In this document: positions 1 to 6,238 of the stretch, in pieces
How the letters are laid out: the number at the start of each line of letters is the position of its first letter
How positions within the stretch are numbered: the stretch's first letter is position 1
NCBI GenBank assembly: GCA_024227975.1
Contig: JAAETV010000050.1
Span: 1 to 10,970 of the forward strand
Length of the DNA stretch: 10,970 bases
Direction: 5' to 3'
Source: Actinomycetes bacterium
GTDB lineage: Bacteria; Actinomycetota; Acidimicrobiia; Acidimicrobiales; SZUA-35
Notes under the pieces: generated by a model
Database searches by the model: none
Seen by the model: only the letters and a program-made list of their open reading frames with translations
What the model was told of the DNA's origin: nothing
Position numbers and translations under genes: made by a program

Positions 1-591
1 GAAGGCTGCTCCCGCTTTCTGGCCCGCGTCTGGCGCCTGGCCCGTACCGACACCGACTTGTTGCCAAACCTGCGCTCCGGCCCGCACAGCGATGCCGACA
101 ACACCATCGACGCCGAAACCCACCGCTTCATCGCCCGTATCACTGACGCCTACGATCGCTGGTCGTACAACACCGCTGTGGCCGGCTTCATGGAGTTCAC
201 CAACACCCTCTACAAGTACGTCCAGAGCGACGAAGGTCCCCACGCCGACGTGATTGCCAACGCCATCGACGCCCTGCTAGTAGTCATGGCCCCGGCCGTC
301 CCCCACATCACAGCGGAGCTCTGGGCTCAGCGCCACGATGGGGAACACGTCCACACCCTGAGCTGGCCAGAGGCGGATCAGGCCAAGCTGGTCGTCGACA
401 CCGTGACCATGGTCATCCAGGTCAATGGCAAGGTCCGGGACCGGATCGATGTCGACGCCACCATCAGCGACCCTGACGCCGAAGCCGCCGCCATGGCCTC
501 TGTCCCCGTCCAGTCCCACCTCGACGGTGCAGCCCCCACCAAGGTCATAGTTCGCGCCCCAAAGCTCGTGAACCTGGTGGTTCCCAAATAG
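1..591 (+). CDS. leuS: Leucyl-tRNA synthetase, C-terminal part (5' end outside the window)
   Basis: The frame is open from base 1 and ends at TAG 589-591, giving the last 196 residues of a class I aminoacyl-tRNA synthetase that charges tRNA-Leu in the cytoplasm. The N-terminal catalytic core with the HIGH and KMSKS motifs would lie upstream and is not visible. What is visible is the helical anticodon-binding domain, beginning with RFLARVWRLA, then the stretch MAPAVPHITAELW typical of LeuS, and the small C-terminal domain with the hallmark QVNGKVRDRI (bases 418-447). It ends in KLVNLVVPK, as bacterial LeuS proteins usually do. An internal TTG at 58 is not a real start, because homologous sequence continues upstream of it. 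The gene converges on rsfS with 15 bp between the stop codons. I see no strong terminator between them. Confidence 0.96.
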   Translation, partial: EGCSRFLARVWRLARTDTDLLPNLRSGPHSDADNTIDAETHRFIARITDAYDRWSYNTAVAGFMEFTNTLYKYVQSDEGPHADVIANAIDALLVVMAPAVPHITAELWAQRHDGEHVHTLSWPEADQAKLVVDTVTMVIQVNGKVRDRIDVDATISDPDAEAAAMASVPVQSHLDGAAPTKVIVRAPKLVNLVVPK

Positions 592-606
592 CCAACACCC
601 GCAGCT

Positions 607-1005
607 TCACGCCACGTCGCTGAGGCGCGGGACATCCTTCCAGAGGCGTTCGAGGTCGTAGTAGCCCCTGGTCTCGGTGCTGAACACGTGGGCTACGAAG
701 GCCCCATAGTCCATGAGCACCCACTCCAGTGAGTCCTTGCCCTCGATCCGAATTGGCTTGGGGCCGTCGGCCTTGGTCAATTCCTCTTCGATTGCTTCGA
801 CGATGGCTCTGACCTGGCGGGCGTTGCTACCCGATGTCACCAGAAACCAGTCGGTGATGCCCATGATCTCTCCAACGAAGAAGGCCTCGGTGTCTTGACC
901 GAGCTTGTCTTCGGCGGCGTCGACGGCCACCCGCAACAGGCGCAATAGCTCTTCGTCGTTCAGTGCAGGCTCCTCGACTGTCCGGATCGGTTTCCCTACC
1001 GCCAA
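607..1005 (-). CDS. rsfS: Ribosomal silencing factor RsfS (Iojap/DUF143 family)
   Basis: This protein of up to 132 aa belongs to the RsfS/Iojap family. The family binds ribosomal protein uL14 on the 50S subunit and blocks joining to 30S when nutrients are short. Family signatures are present: GITDWFLVTSGSNARQVRAI (residues about 49-68), a IRIEGKDS segment, and WVLMDYGAFVAHVF near residues 95-108. It is the last gene of the nadD operon, 14 nt after the stop of the LytR_C gene. nadD-rsfS linkage is widespread in bacteria. The start is uncertain. TTG at 1003-1005 gives the full ORF but has no Shine-Dalgarno sequence. A CTG at 961-963 has GAGGAG 6 nt upstream and would give 118 aa, close to the usual family length. 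The function call is secure; the start is not. Confidence 0.94.
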   Translation of the reverse strand: MAVGKPIRTVEEPALNDEELLRLLRVAVDAAEDKLGQDTEAFFVGEIMGITDWFLVTSGSNARQVRAIVEAIEEELTKADGPKPIRIEGKDSLEWVLMDYGAFVAHVFSTETRGYYDLERLWKDVPRLSDVA

Positions 1006-1019
1006 CAGTGAAGCACCAA

Positions 1020-2117
1020 TCAGCGGTTGGTGACGAAGTCACTCCCAATGAGGAGTGTGACGACCGGATCGGCATCAACCTCGTCATCGTGAACAGTAGT
1101 CGCCCCGGTGAGCGACGCAAGCTCGGATATCCCCGGATCATCGAACCCAGTGGGTACGACGAGGTGAGTCAGCCCCCCGTCGAACTCTGGAGCATTACCG
1201 ATCTCGATCACCTCAGAACCGGTCGAAGCCACCTCGGCGGCGATGGCGGGGAGATCGGCTACCCCGGTCCGGTCGATGACCCGAACCTGGAGCCGATCAC
1301 CGGGGTGGGCCCCGGCCGGCACCGGTACTACCTCTCGGATCAGGGCCTCAGCCGCAGCCAGATCCGGCGTCGGGTTCGGCTCCACCGCCATCAGGGGCAG
1401 ATCGACGACACGAGCCGCTGGTCCAGTGACCTCATCCAACGACTCCAACAGTGGATCGTCTGATCCCGGCATCTGGCTCATCGGTGGATCGCTGACCATG
1501 GCCGACCAGAAGATATGGCGGCGGAACATCAGTGTGATCGAATCGGCCCCCGGAGCCGGCAGTCCGAGGAAGGTCGAGACGGTGCTCCCGTCGATCGTGG
1601 CCGGACCAACGGCCAAGATCGGCTGGCCGAAGTCGTTGACGATTGGATCAGGGTTGGACACCTGATAGGCCTTGTCGCCAAGCAGGGTTTGCCACCGCTC
1701 TCTCGTCATCTGCTCGATGGCCGTGATCCGCAACCGTAGAGCCCCACTCAACGCAGCCACGGCCTCTGCTGGTTCACGATCGGCCAGGGCTGCGTCATCG
1801 ACCTGCAAGTTCGCCGGTACCAGGATCACGGTCCCGCCGGCAGCCTCGTCAACAGTGCCCGCCAGTAGAGCGATACCGGTGATCTGCTCGCCCTCGATCT
1901 CGACCACGGCAACTAGGGGGCTCGGATCGACCAGGGCCCGCCAACCAGGATCACCCTCTCCCGGCTGCTCCACGAATCGTCCAGCCCGGGAGTTCAAGAG
2001 CGCGTGATAGCCACCGATGGCCAGAAACGGCACCGACATCGCAAGTACCAACTCTGCACCAACAAACAGAGCCATGAAGCGGCGGCGTTTCGTGAGTAGG
2101 GCGGCGGGCCAACTCAA
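1020..2117 (-). CDS. Membrane-anchored LytR_C-domain protein with a degenerate LCP-like domain
   Basis: A 365-aa protein with a basic patch (KRRR, residues 10-13) followed by one hydrophobic segment (about 15-37), so an N-in membrane anchor with the rest outside the cell. Residues about 60-240 resemble a LytR-CpsA-Psr fold (LVAVVEIEGEQITGIALLA, then ITAIEQMTRERWQTLL). They lack the conserved arginines and acidic residues with which LCP enzymes transfer teichoic acid or arabinogalactan to peptidoglycan. Residues about 275-362 (LQVRVIDRTG ... VVTLLIGSDF) fit a LytR_C domain. The gene sits between nadD and rsfS, where other Actinomycetota carry an LCP-family gene. The start is TTG 2115-2117, overlapping the nadD stop as TTGA. 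The next in-frame ATG, at 2073-2075, would remove the basic patch and has no Shine-Dalgarno sequence. The envelope location is well supported. Enzyme activity is doubtful. Confidence 0.8.
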   Translation of the reverse strand: MSWPAALLTKRRRFMALFVGAELVLAMSVPFLAIGGYHALLNSRAGRFVEQPGEGDPGWRALVDPSPLVAVVEIEGEQITGIALLAGTVDEAAGGTVILVPANLQVDDAALADREPAEAVAALSGALRLRITAIEQMTRERWQTLLGDKAYQVSNPDPIVNDFGQPILAVGPATIDGSTVSTFLGLPAPGADSITLMFRRHIFWSAMVSDPPMSQMPGSDDPLLESLDEVTGPAARVVDLPLMAVEPNPTPDLAAAEALIREVVPVPAGAHPGDRLQVRVIDRTGVADLPAIAAEVASTGSEVIEIGNAPEFDGGLTHLVVPTGFDDPGISELASLTGATTVHDDEVDADPVVTLLIGSDFVTNR

Positions 2118-2701
2118 GACCTCCGACCATAGAGGCCCAGACGAGCGATCGCTTGCGCAACCAGAGCAGGGCAGAGATGGCGTATGGACCTACCTCCTTC
2201 GACCATGATCCGAAGCTCAGTACTGGAGAGGGCTATCGGCGGGATCTCAACCGGAAAGCAATTCCACCCCTCGGGAGTATTTGCCGCCACCCCCGGTCGA
2301 TTGACGACAACAAACCGACGTTGACGTCGCAGCTCCTCTGCCCGATGCCAACTGTCGAGCCCGGCAGCGGCATCAGCACCAACGATGATCAGCCAGTCCG
2401 TTTCGGGGTAGCACTCCTCCAGCACCTCCAAGGTGACCGAGGTGTAGCTGGGCCCACCGATCTCGAGCTCCACCCCCGAAGCCACCAACCCGGGCGCCCC
2501 GACCACCGCCGCTTCCACCAGCTCCAAGCGTGTGGCAGCCGGGGTAATAGTGCGAGCCCCCGTCTTCTGCCATGGACTATTGCTCACGACCAACCAGACT
2601 TCGTCGAGCTCGAGCTGGTCAAGCACCTGGTCGGCCGCGATCAGGTGACCGAGGTGAGGCGGATCAAAGGTGCCACCGAGCAGACCGACGCGTTTAGCCA
2701 C
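2114..2701 (-). CDS. nadD: Nicotinate-mononucleotide adenylyltransferase
   Basis: A 195-aa cytoplasmic enzyme that joins ATP and nicotinate mononucleotide to make deamido-NAD, the step shared by de novo and salvage NAD synthesis. The nucleotidyltransferase signature GGTFDPPHLGH is at residues 9-19, with the catalytic histidines of the (H/T)xGH type. A GADAAAGLDSWH segment follows at 108-119, and the closing SSTELR motif (usually SSTxIR) is at 159-164. The length is normal for NadD. The start is GTG 2699-2701, preceded by GAAGG with a 9-nt spacer. It is the first gene of an operon with the LytR_C gene (4-nt TTGA overlap, suggesting translational coupling) and rsfS. A weak promoter candidate and a CRP-like dyad lie upstream. 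Confidence 0.96.
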   Translation of the reverse strand: MAKRVGLLGGTFDPPHLGHLIAADQVLDQLELDEVWLVVSNSPWQKTGARTITPAATRLELVEAAVVGAPGLVASGVELEIGGPSYTSVTLEVLEECYPETDWLIIVGADAAAGLDSWHRAEELRRQRRFVVVNRPGVAANTPEGWNCFPVEIPPIALSSTELRIMVEGGRSIRHLCPALVAQAIARLGLYGRRS

Positions 2702-2781
2702 GTTTTAGAGCCTTCCCGTGTGTCGGGGGCAGGCACCAATCAAGACGACAAAACCAGCCCGAACCCCGTTTCATCGGCCCA

Positions 2782-2811
2782 ACTATCATCAGAATGTAGG
2801 AAAAGCGGCAA
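2782..2811 (-). promoter_or_regulatory. Weak candidate promoter for the nadD operon
   Basis: Read on the minus strand: TTGCCG (2806-2811, 4 of 6 matches to TTGACA), an 18-nt spacer, then GATAGT (2782-2787, 4 of 6 matches to TATAAT). It would start transcription near 2775, about 75 nt before the nadD GTG. The CRP-like dyad lies directly upstream of the -35 hexamer. The first -10 base is G rather than T, so this is tentative. Confidence 0.3.
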
Positions 2812-2813
2812 AA

Positions 2814-2829
2814 AGTGACGCATGTCACT
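2814..2829. promoter_or_regulatory. CRP-like inverted repeat (AGTGAC-N4-GTCACT)
   Basis: A perfect 6+6 bp dyad with a 4-bp centre. It contains GTGA-N6-TCAC, the core pattern bound by CRP/FNR-superfamily regulators, including actinobacterial Crp and GlxR. It lies between the nadD operon and the sigma factor gene and could act on either. Relative to the tentative nadD promoter its centre is near -46. Identity of the regulator is inference from the pattern alone. Confidence 0.45.
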
Positions 2830-3019
2830 ACACACGGGGAGCCATTCGTACTAGAAAGGGGTTTTGGACCTGTAGCGCTCAAACCCGCCCGGAAACGCAC
2901 TCAAACTCGGATTCAGCCGAAGCAACGCCCGGAACTCAGAGCCTACCAGGCCCCCACCACGATAGGGAAAACTTCCTTGTCTATCCCCCCGCAAGCAAGC
3001 CAGCTAAAGAAGCACGCCC

Positions 3020-3859
3020 ATGAGTGATTCCGTAGGACAGTACCTAAACGAGATCGGCCTCGTTCCCCTCCTCACCGCCGACGAAGAGCGCGAGCTCAGC
3101 CAGATCATCGAGAAGGGCCGCGAGGCCCAGGAGCTACTTGACGCCGGCGAAACCAACGTCGCCAACAAGAGGGCTGTCCGCAAGGCAGCCCAAGCCAAGG
3201 ACCGGTTCATCCGAGCCAATCTCCGTCTCGTGGTCAGCGTTGCTCGCCGCTACCCCCTCCCTCCTTCAATGGAGCTCCTCGACCTGATCCAGGAAGGCAA
3301 CCTCGGCCTGGAACACGCTGTCGACAAGTTCGATTGGCGCAAGGGTTTCAAATTCTCCACCTATGCCACCTTCTGGATCCGCCAGGCCATTGGCCGGGCC
3401 CTCGACCAGAAGGCCAGCCTGGTCCGCCTCCCCGGCGACCGCTCAGCGAGCCTTCGTGCCGCTCTGCGCCAGGTATCAGGTGACGGCGACGAGCTCGACG
3501 ACGAGCACGCACGCCTCCACCGTCTCACCACCCCGACCTCGCTCGATCGCACCATCGGCGACGATGACTCCAACGAGCTGGTCGACCTACTCCCCGATTC
3601 GACCCCCGGACCTGAGTTCGAGGTCATGGCCAAGGCCGAAGAGACCATGGTCACCGGCCTCCTCGACGTGCTCGACCCCCGAGCCAAGTACGCCGTCGAG
3701 CAGCGGTTCGGGCTCAATGACGGCCGCAAGCGCAGCTACCGCGAGGTTGGCGAGGAGCTCGGTGTGACCGCCGAGGCCGCCCGCCGTCTCGTCAAGCGTG
3801 CGGTCAGCGCCGTTCGCGACCAGGCCGGCGACGTCATGAGCGACTTCGACGCCGCCTGA
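3020..3859 (+). CDS. RNA polymerase sigma factor, sigma-70 family (RpoD/SigB-like, divergent)
   Basis: A 279-aa sigma factor. Region 1.2 is at the N-terminus (VGQYLNEIGLVPLLTADEE). Region 2 is well conserved at about 62-131, with LRLVVSVARRY, the core-binding DLIQEGNLGL and the -10 reading helix YATFWIRQAIGRAL. Region 4 is at about 205-268. It lacks the long N-terminal extension of a primary sigma, which fits group 2. Two parts are unusual. Region 3, between FWIRQ and TIGDD, is about 15 residues shorter than in E. coli RpoD, and its helix-turn-helix is not recognisable. The region 4.2 recognition helix reads VTAEAARRLVKR instead of the usual VTRERIRQIE, so -35 recognition is probably altered. 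The start is ATG 3020 with only a weak AAAGAAG ribosome site. Two hairpins follow the stop. The family is certain; the regulon is unknown. Confidence 0.92.
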   Translation: MSDSVGQYLNEIGLVPLLTADEERELSQIIEKGREAQELLDAGETNVANKRAVRKAAQAKDRFIRANLRLVVSVARRYPLPPSMELLDLIQEGNLGLEHAVDKFDWRKGFKFSTYATFWIRQAIGRALDQKASLVRLPGDRSASLRAALRQVSGDGDELDDEHARLHRLTTPTSLDRTIGDDDSNELVDLLPDSTPGPEFEVMAKAEETMVTGLLDVLDPRAKYAVEQRFGLNDGRKRSYREVGEELGVTAEAARRLVKRAVSAVRDQAGDVMSDFDAA

Positions 3860-3869
3860 TCGAGCAGTC

Positions 3870-3884
3870 ACCCCAATCTGGGGT
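3870..3884 (+). other. Small hairpin after the sigma factor gene
   Basis: ACCCCA-ATC-TGGGGT, a perfect 6-bp stem with a 3-nt loop, begins 10 nt after the sigma factor stop codon. No T-run follows. It may protect the mRNA 3' end or act with the larger hairpin 20 nt downstream. Confidence 0.4.
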
Positions 3885-3903
3885 CGGCACACCAGAACCT
3901 AGT

Positions 3904-3938
3904 GAGGAGAGCCACCAGCGGTGGCTCTCCTCGCGTTT
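3904..3938 (+). terminator. Intrinsic terminator of the sigma factor gene
   Basis: A perfect 13-bp stem (left arm 3904-3916, right arm 3920-3932) with the 3-nt loop AGC, followed by GCGTTT. The T-tract is short, as is common in GC-rich actinobacteria. It separates the sigma factor gene from aroG. A GTG at 3921 that opens the longest aroG reading frame lies inside the right arm, which argues against that start. Confidence 0.75.
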
Positions 3939-3992
3939 GGGCCATTGGGCCGGGCTTATTGCGTTGTCAGCCGTCGCTTCATCCCCGAGACT

Positions 3993-5384
3993 GTGGTGGT
4001 GGTAAACGAGCGCGGTACAGCACGATCCGATGGAGCCCCTCCCACCCCCCGGTGGAACCCACAAACCTGGCGGACCCGTCCCGCTGCTCATCAACCAACT
4101 TGGCCCGACAGCACTGAGTTGGAACGGGTCGAGAAGGAGCTGTCAACGGTTCCTCCTCTGGTCTTCGCCGGCGAAGCTCGTGAGCTGAAGGCCAAGCTGG
4201 CCGCGGTGGCCAAAGGCAATGCCTTCCTACTCCAGGCTGGCGACTGCGCCGAGTCGTTCGACGGCTTCGGGGCCGACGCCATTCGCGACAAGCTGCGGGT
4301 GATCCTGCAAATGGCTGTTGTCCTCACCTACTCCTCGGGCGTGCCAGCCGTGAAGGTAGGCCGTATCGCCGGCCAGTTCGCCAAGCCTCGGTCCAAGCCA
4401 ACTGAGACGGTCGACGGCACCGAGCTACCCTCGTTCCTCGGTCACATGGTCAATGACCTCCCCTTCTCCACTCACGATCGGACCCCCGAGGCCGCTCGTC
4501 TCCTGAAGGCATACCACCAGTCATCCTCGACCCTGAACCTGCTGCGGGCCTTCACCAAGGGTGGCTTCGCCGACCTGAACCGGGTCCAGGCCTGGAATCA
4601 AGAGTTCGTGGCCAGCTCAGCCGAGGGCCGCCGCTACCAAGATCTGGCCGCCGAGATTGATCGCGCCCTGCGCTTCATGGAGGCGGCTGGCATATCCTCC
4701 CGCCACCCCGAGATACACGAGGCCGATTTCTTCACCAGCCACGAGGCCCTGATCCTCCAATACGAAGAAGCCTTGACCCGCAGCGACAGCCTCACCGATG
4801 AGTGGTACGACTGTTCCGCTCACATGCTCTGGATCGGTGAGCGGACCCGCCAACTCGACGGGGCCCACGTAGAGTTCCTCCGCGGCGTCAAGAACCCCAT
4901 TGGCTGCAAGATCGGCCCGACAGCCACACCCGAAGATGTCGTCGCCCTCTGCCATGTCCTCGACCCCGACCGGGAGCCGGGGCGCCTGACCCTGATCTCA
5001 CGCATGGGGGCGGACGAGGTCGGTGAACATCTCCCACCCCTCCTCGAAGCTGTCCGCGATGCTGGCCATCCAGTCGTGTGGGCTTGCGACCCGATGCACG
5101 GCAACACCTTCACGTCAGACTCCGGTCACAAGACTCGCCACCTCGACGCCATCATGAACGAGGTCGCTGCCTTCTTCGCCGCCCATCGCCAGGTCGGGAC
5201 CTGGGCAGGAGGAATCCATGTCGAGCTGACCGGCGACGACGTCACCGAGTGCCTCGGCGGCGGTGACCCCGTCCAAGACAACGACCTGGCCAAACGATAC
5301 GAGACCATGTGCGACCCCCGCCTGAACGGCCGCCAAAGCCTCGACCTCGCCTTCAGAACAGCGGAACTGCTCCAAACATCCTGA
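3993..5384 (+). CDS. aroG: 3-deoxy-D-arabino-heptulosonate 7-phosphate synthase, class II
   Basis: This enzyme condenses phosphoenolpyruvate and erythrose 4-phosphate, the first step of the shikimate pathway to aromatic amino acids. It is the plant-like class II type. From GTG 3993 it has 463 aa, against about 462 in Mycobacterium tuberculosis AroG. Motifs in order: RWNPQTWR near the N-terminus, QAGDCAES (about 81-88, metal-binding C85), KVGRIAGQFAKPRS (121-134), WIGERTRQLDGAHVEF (280-295), WACDPMHGNT (363-372), HVELTGDD (409-416) and DPRLNG (441-446). With this start H369, E411 and D441 fall at the same numbers as the M. tuberculosis metal ligands. The frame extends back to GTG 3921, but that codon is inside the terminator stem. 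GTG 3996 and 3999 are equally possible. Phenazine-type PhzC is less likely, since no phenazine genes are nearby. Feedback control cannot be judged here. Confidence 0.95.
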   Translation: MVVVNERGTARSDGAPPTPRWNPQTWRTRPAAHQPTWPDSTELERVEKELSTVPPLVFAGEARELKAKLAAVAKGNAFLLQAGDCAESFDGFGADAIRDKLRVILQMAVVLTYSSGVPAVKVGRIAGQFAKPRSKPTETVDGTELPSFLGHMVNDLPFSTHDRTPEAARLLKAYHQSSSTLNLLRAFTKGGFADLNRVQAWNQEFVASSAEGRRYQDLAAEIDRALRFMEAAGISSRHPEIHEADFFTSHEALILQYEEALTRSDSLTDEWYDCSAHMLWIGERTRQLDGAHVEFLRGVKNPIGCKIGPTATPEDVVALCHVLDPDREPGRLTLISRMGADEVGEHLPPLLEAVRDAGHPVVWACDPMHGNTFTSDSGHKTRHLDAIMNEVAAFFAAHRQVGTWAGGIHVELTGDDVTECLGGGDPVQDNDLAKRYETMCDPRLNGRQSLDLAFRTAELLQTS

Positions 5385-5419
5385 GCGACAGCGCCGCGGC
5401 TATCGGCAAGTATTAGGGG

Positions 5420-6115
5420 GTGGCCTTGCCTCCTCGGGGACCTGTGGTCGTGTTGACCTACGACGGCGTCGCCGCCGACGAGACGGGCGCGGTCGTCGAG
5501 ATCCTCACATCAGCCGACCTGGATGTCATCATCGCCAGTGTCGGCTCTGCGTCGGTCACCAGCTTCCATGGGCGAGTCTTCCCGACCCGGACCATCGACG
5601 ATCTACGGAACTGCAGCGCTCTGATCATTCCCGGCGGGATGGGGGTCCAGACTGCTGCCAAGAATCAGCAGCTGGCTGAGGCGGTGAGACAGCTGGCCGA
5701 GTCAGCTACCTGGCTCGGGGCCACCTCGACAGGATCAGTGTTGTTGGCGGCGGCTGGAGTTGTGGATGGCGCAAGGGCCACAACCCACTGGCTGGCCGGC
5801 GATCTGCTCACTTCGCATGGGCTCACCCTGGTGAACGAGCCTTTCGTCGAGTACGGCCGGCTCCTAACCGCCTCGGGTCTCGTCTCGTCGGCCACCCTGG
5901 CCTTTCGCCTGATTGGTGCCCTGGCTGGCGTCGAAGCCGAACGTCGGGCCAAGGCCCGCTACCAGGGACGACCCCCCAGCGATCCCCGCTACCGGCGTCG
6001 CAAGCCCTCACCATGGCTGCGGATCGGGCGCAGACGCACCACCCCCATCAGCCATCCCCTGGACCCCTCAGGCCAAGCGGAGATCACGATCCTCGATCTC
6101 GACCTCGAAGATTGA
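5420..6115 (+). CDS. DJ-1/PfpI-family protein with Ser in place of the nucleophile Cys
   Basis: A 231-aa protein of the class I glutamine amidotransferase-like (DJ-1/PfpI) superfamily. Numbering is from GTG 5420. VVVLTYDGVAADETGAVVEI (9-28) is the usual opening strand and helix, LIIPGGMG is at 68-75, and the elbow is ATSTGSVLLAAAGVVDGARATTHW (101-124). In relatives the elbow reads VCTG, with Cys as nucleophile; here the position is S103 (codon TCG 5726-5728). The C-terminal tail from about 172 is basic and low in complexity and does not belong to the fold. The gene follows aroG by 35 bp and may share its transcript. GTG 5420 overlaps its own AGGGGG motif. TTG 5426, 5 nt after that motif, is the better-placed start; the longer form is given as the outer limit. 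No specific substrate can be named. Confidence 0.8.
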   Translation: MALPPRGPVVVLTYDGVAADETGAVVEILTSADLDVIIASVGSASVTSFHGRVFPTRTIDDLRNCSALIIPGGMGVQTAAKNQQLAEAVRQLAESATWLGATSTGSVLLAAAGVVDGARATTHWLAGDLLTSHGLTLVNEPFVEYGRLLTASGLVSSATLAFRLIGALAGVEAERRAKARYQGRPPSDPRYRRRKPSPWLRIGRRRTTPISHPLDPSGQAEITILDLDLED

Positions 6116-6130
6116 AGAGCTTCGAGATCG
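6094..6130 (+). terminator. Weak hairpin at the end of the DJ-1/PfpI gene
   Basis: Nine-bp arms (6094-6102 and 6122-6130) enclose 19 nt and span the stop codon at 6113-6115. A competing 7-bp pairing, CTCGAAG with CTTCGAG (6104-6110 and 6120-6126), uses part of the same right arm. No T-run follows, so terminator function is uncertain. Confidence 0.25.
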
Positions 6131-6213
6131 TCCACCGCGCCATGGAAATCGGCCGCGAACGCAGCGGCCACGTCCATGCCATCGTTGAGGCCGTCTATTG
6201 CTCTCTTGTGAGG

Positions 6214-6234
6214 GCCGCCCTCCGGATGGACGGC
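6214..6234 (-). terminator. Weak hairpin after the VWA gene
   Basis: On the minus strand, GCCGTCC and GGGCGGC pair over 7 bp (one G-T) around a 7-nt loop, starting 4 nt after the VWA stop codon. There is no T-run. The 123-bp gap between the converging genes (6116-6238) holds nothing else that I recognise. Confidence 0.25.
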
Positions 6235-6238
6235 AGAC

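Larger units (their letters stand above)
2702..3019. other. Divergent intergenic region between nadD operon and sigma factor gene
   Basis: These 318 bp hold no convincing gene. Two overlapping plus-strand ORFs cover most of it but have no ribosome binding site and no recognisable protein content. The region contains a 16-bp dyad (2814-2829), a weak minus-strand promoter candidate (2782-2811) and a small nested inverted repeat at 2961-2985: GATAG/CTATC arms enclosing GGAA-AAC-TTCC. The last lies in the likely leader of the sigma factor mRNA and is too weak to name. I could not pick a credible promoter for the sigma factor gene. Confidence 0.7.

Noticed and set aside
2153..2818. 221-aa plus-strand ORF antisense to nadD
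   Set aside because: It lies opposite a clear nadD with full motifs, has no ribosome site and shows no recognisable protein pattern.
2961..2985. Nested inverted repeat in the sigma factor leader as a riboswitch or operator
   Set aside because: Arms are only 4-5 bp and the stem has mismatches; no known riboswitch pattern is visible.
2718..3027. Overlapping plus-strand ORFs in the gap upstream of the sigma factor gene
   Set aside because: No Shine-Dalgarno sequence, Thr/Pro/Lys-rich composition without domain-like pattern, and overlap with the sigma factor start in another frame.
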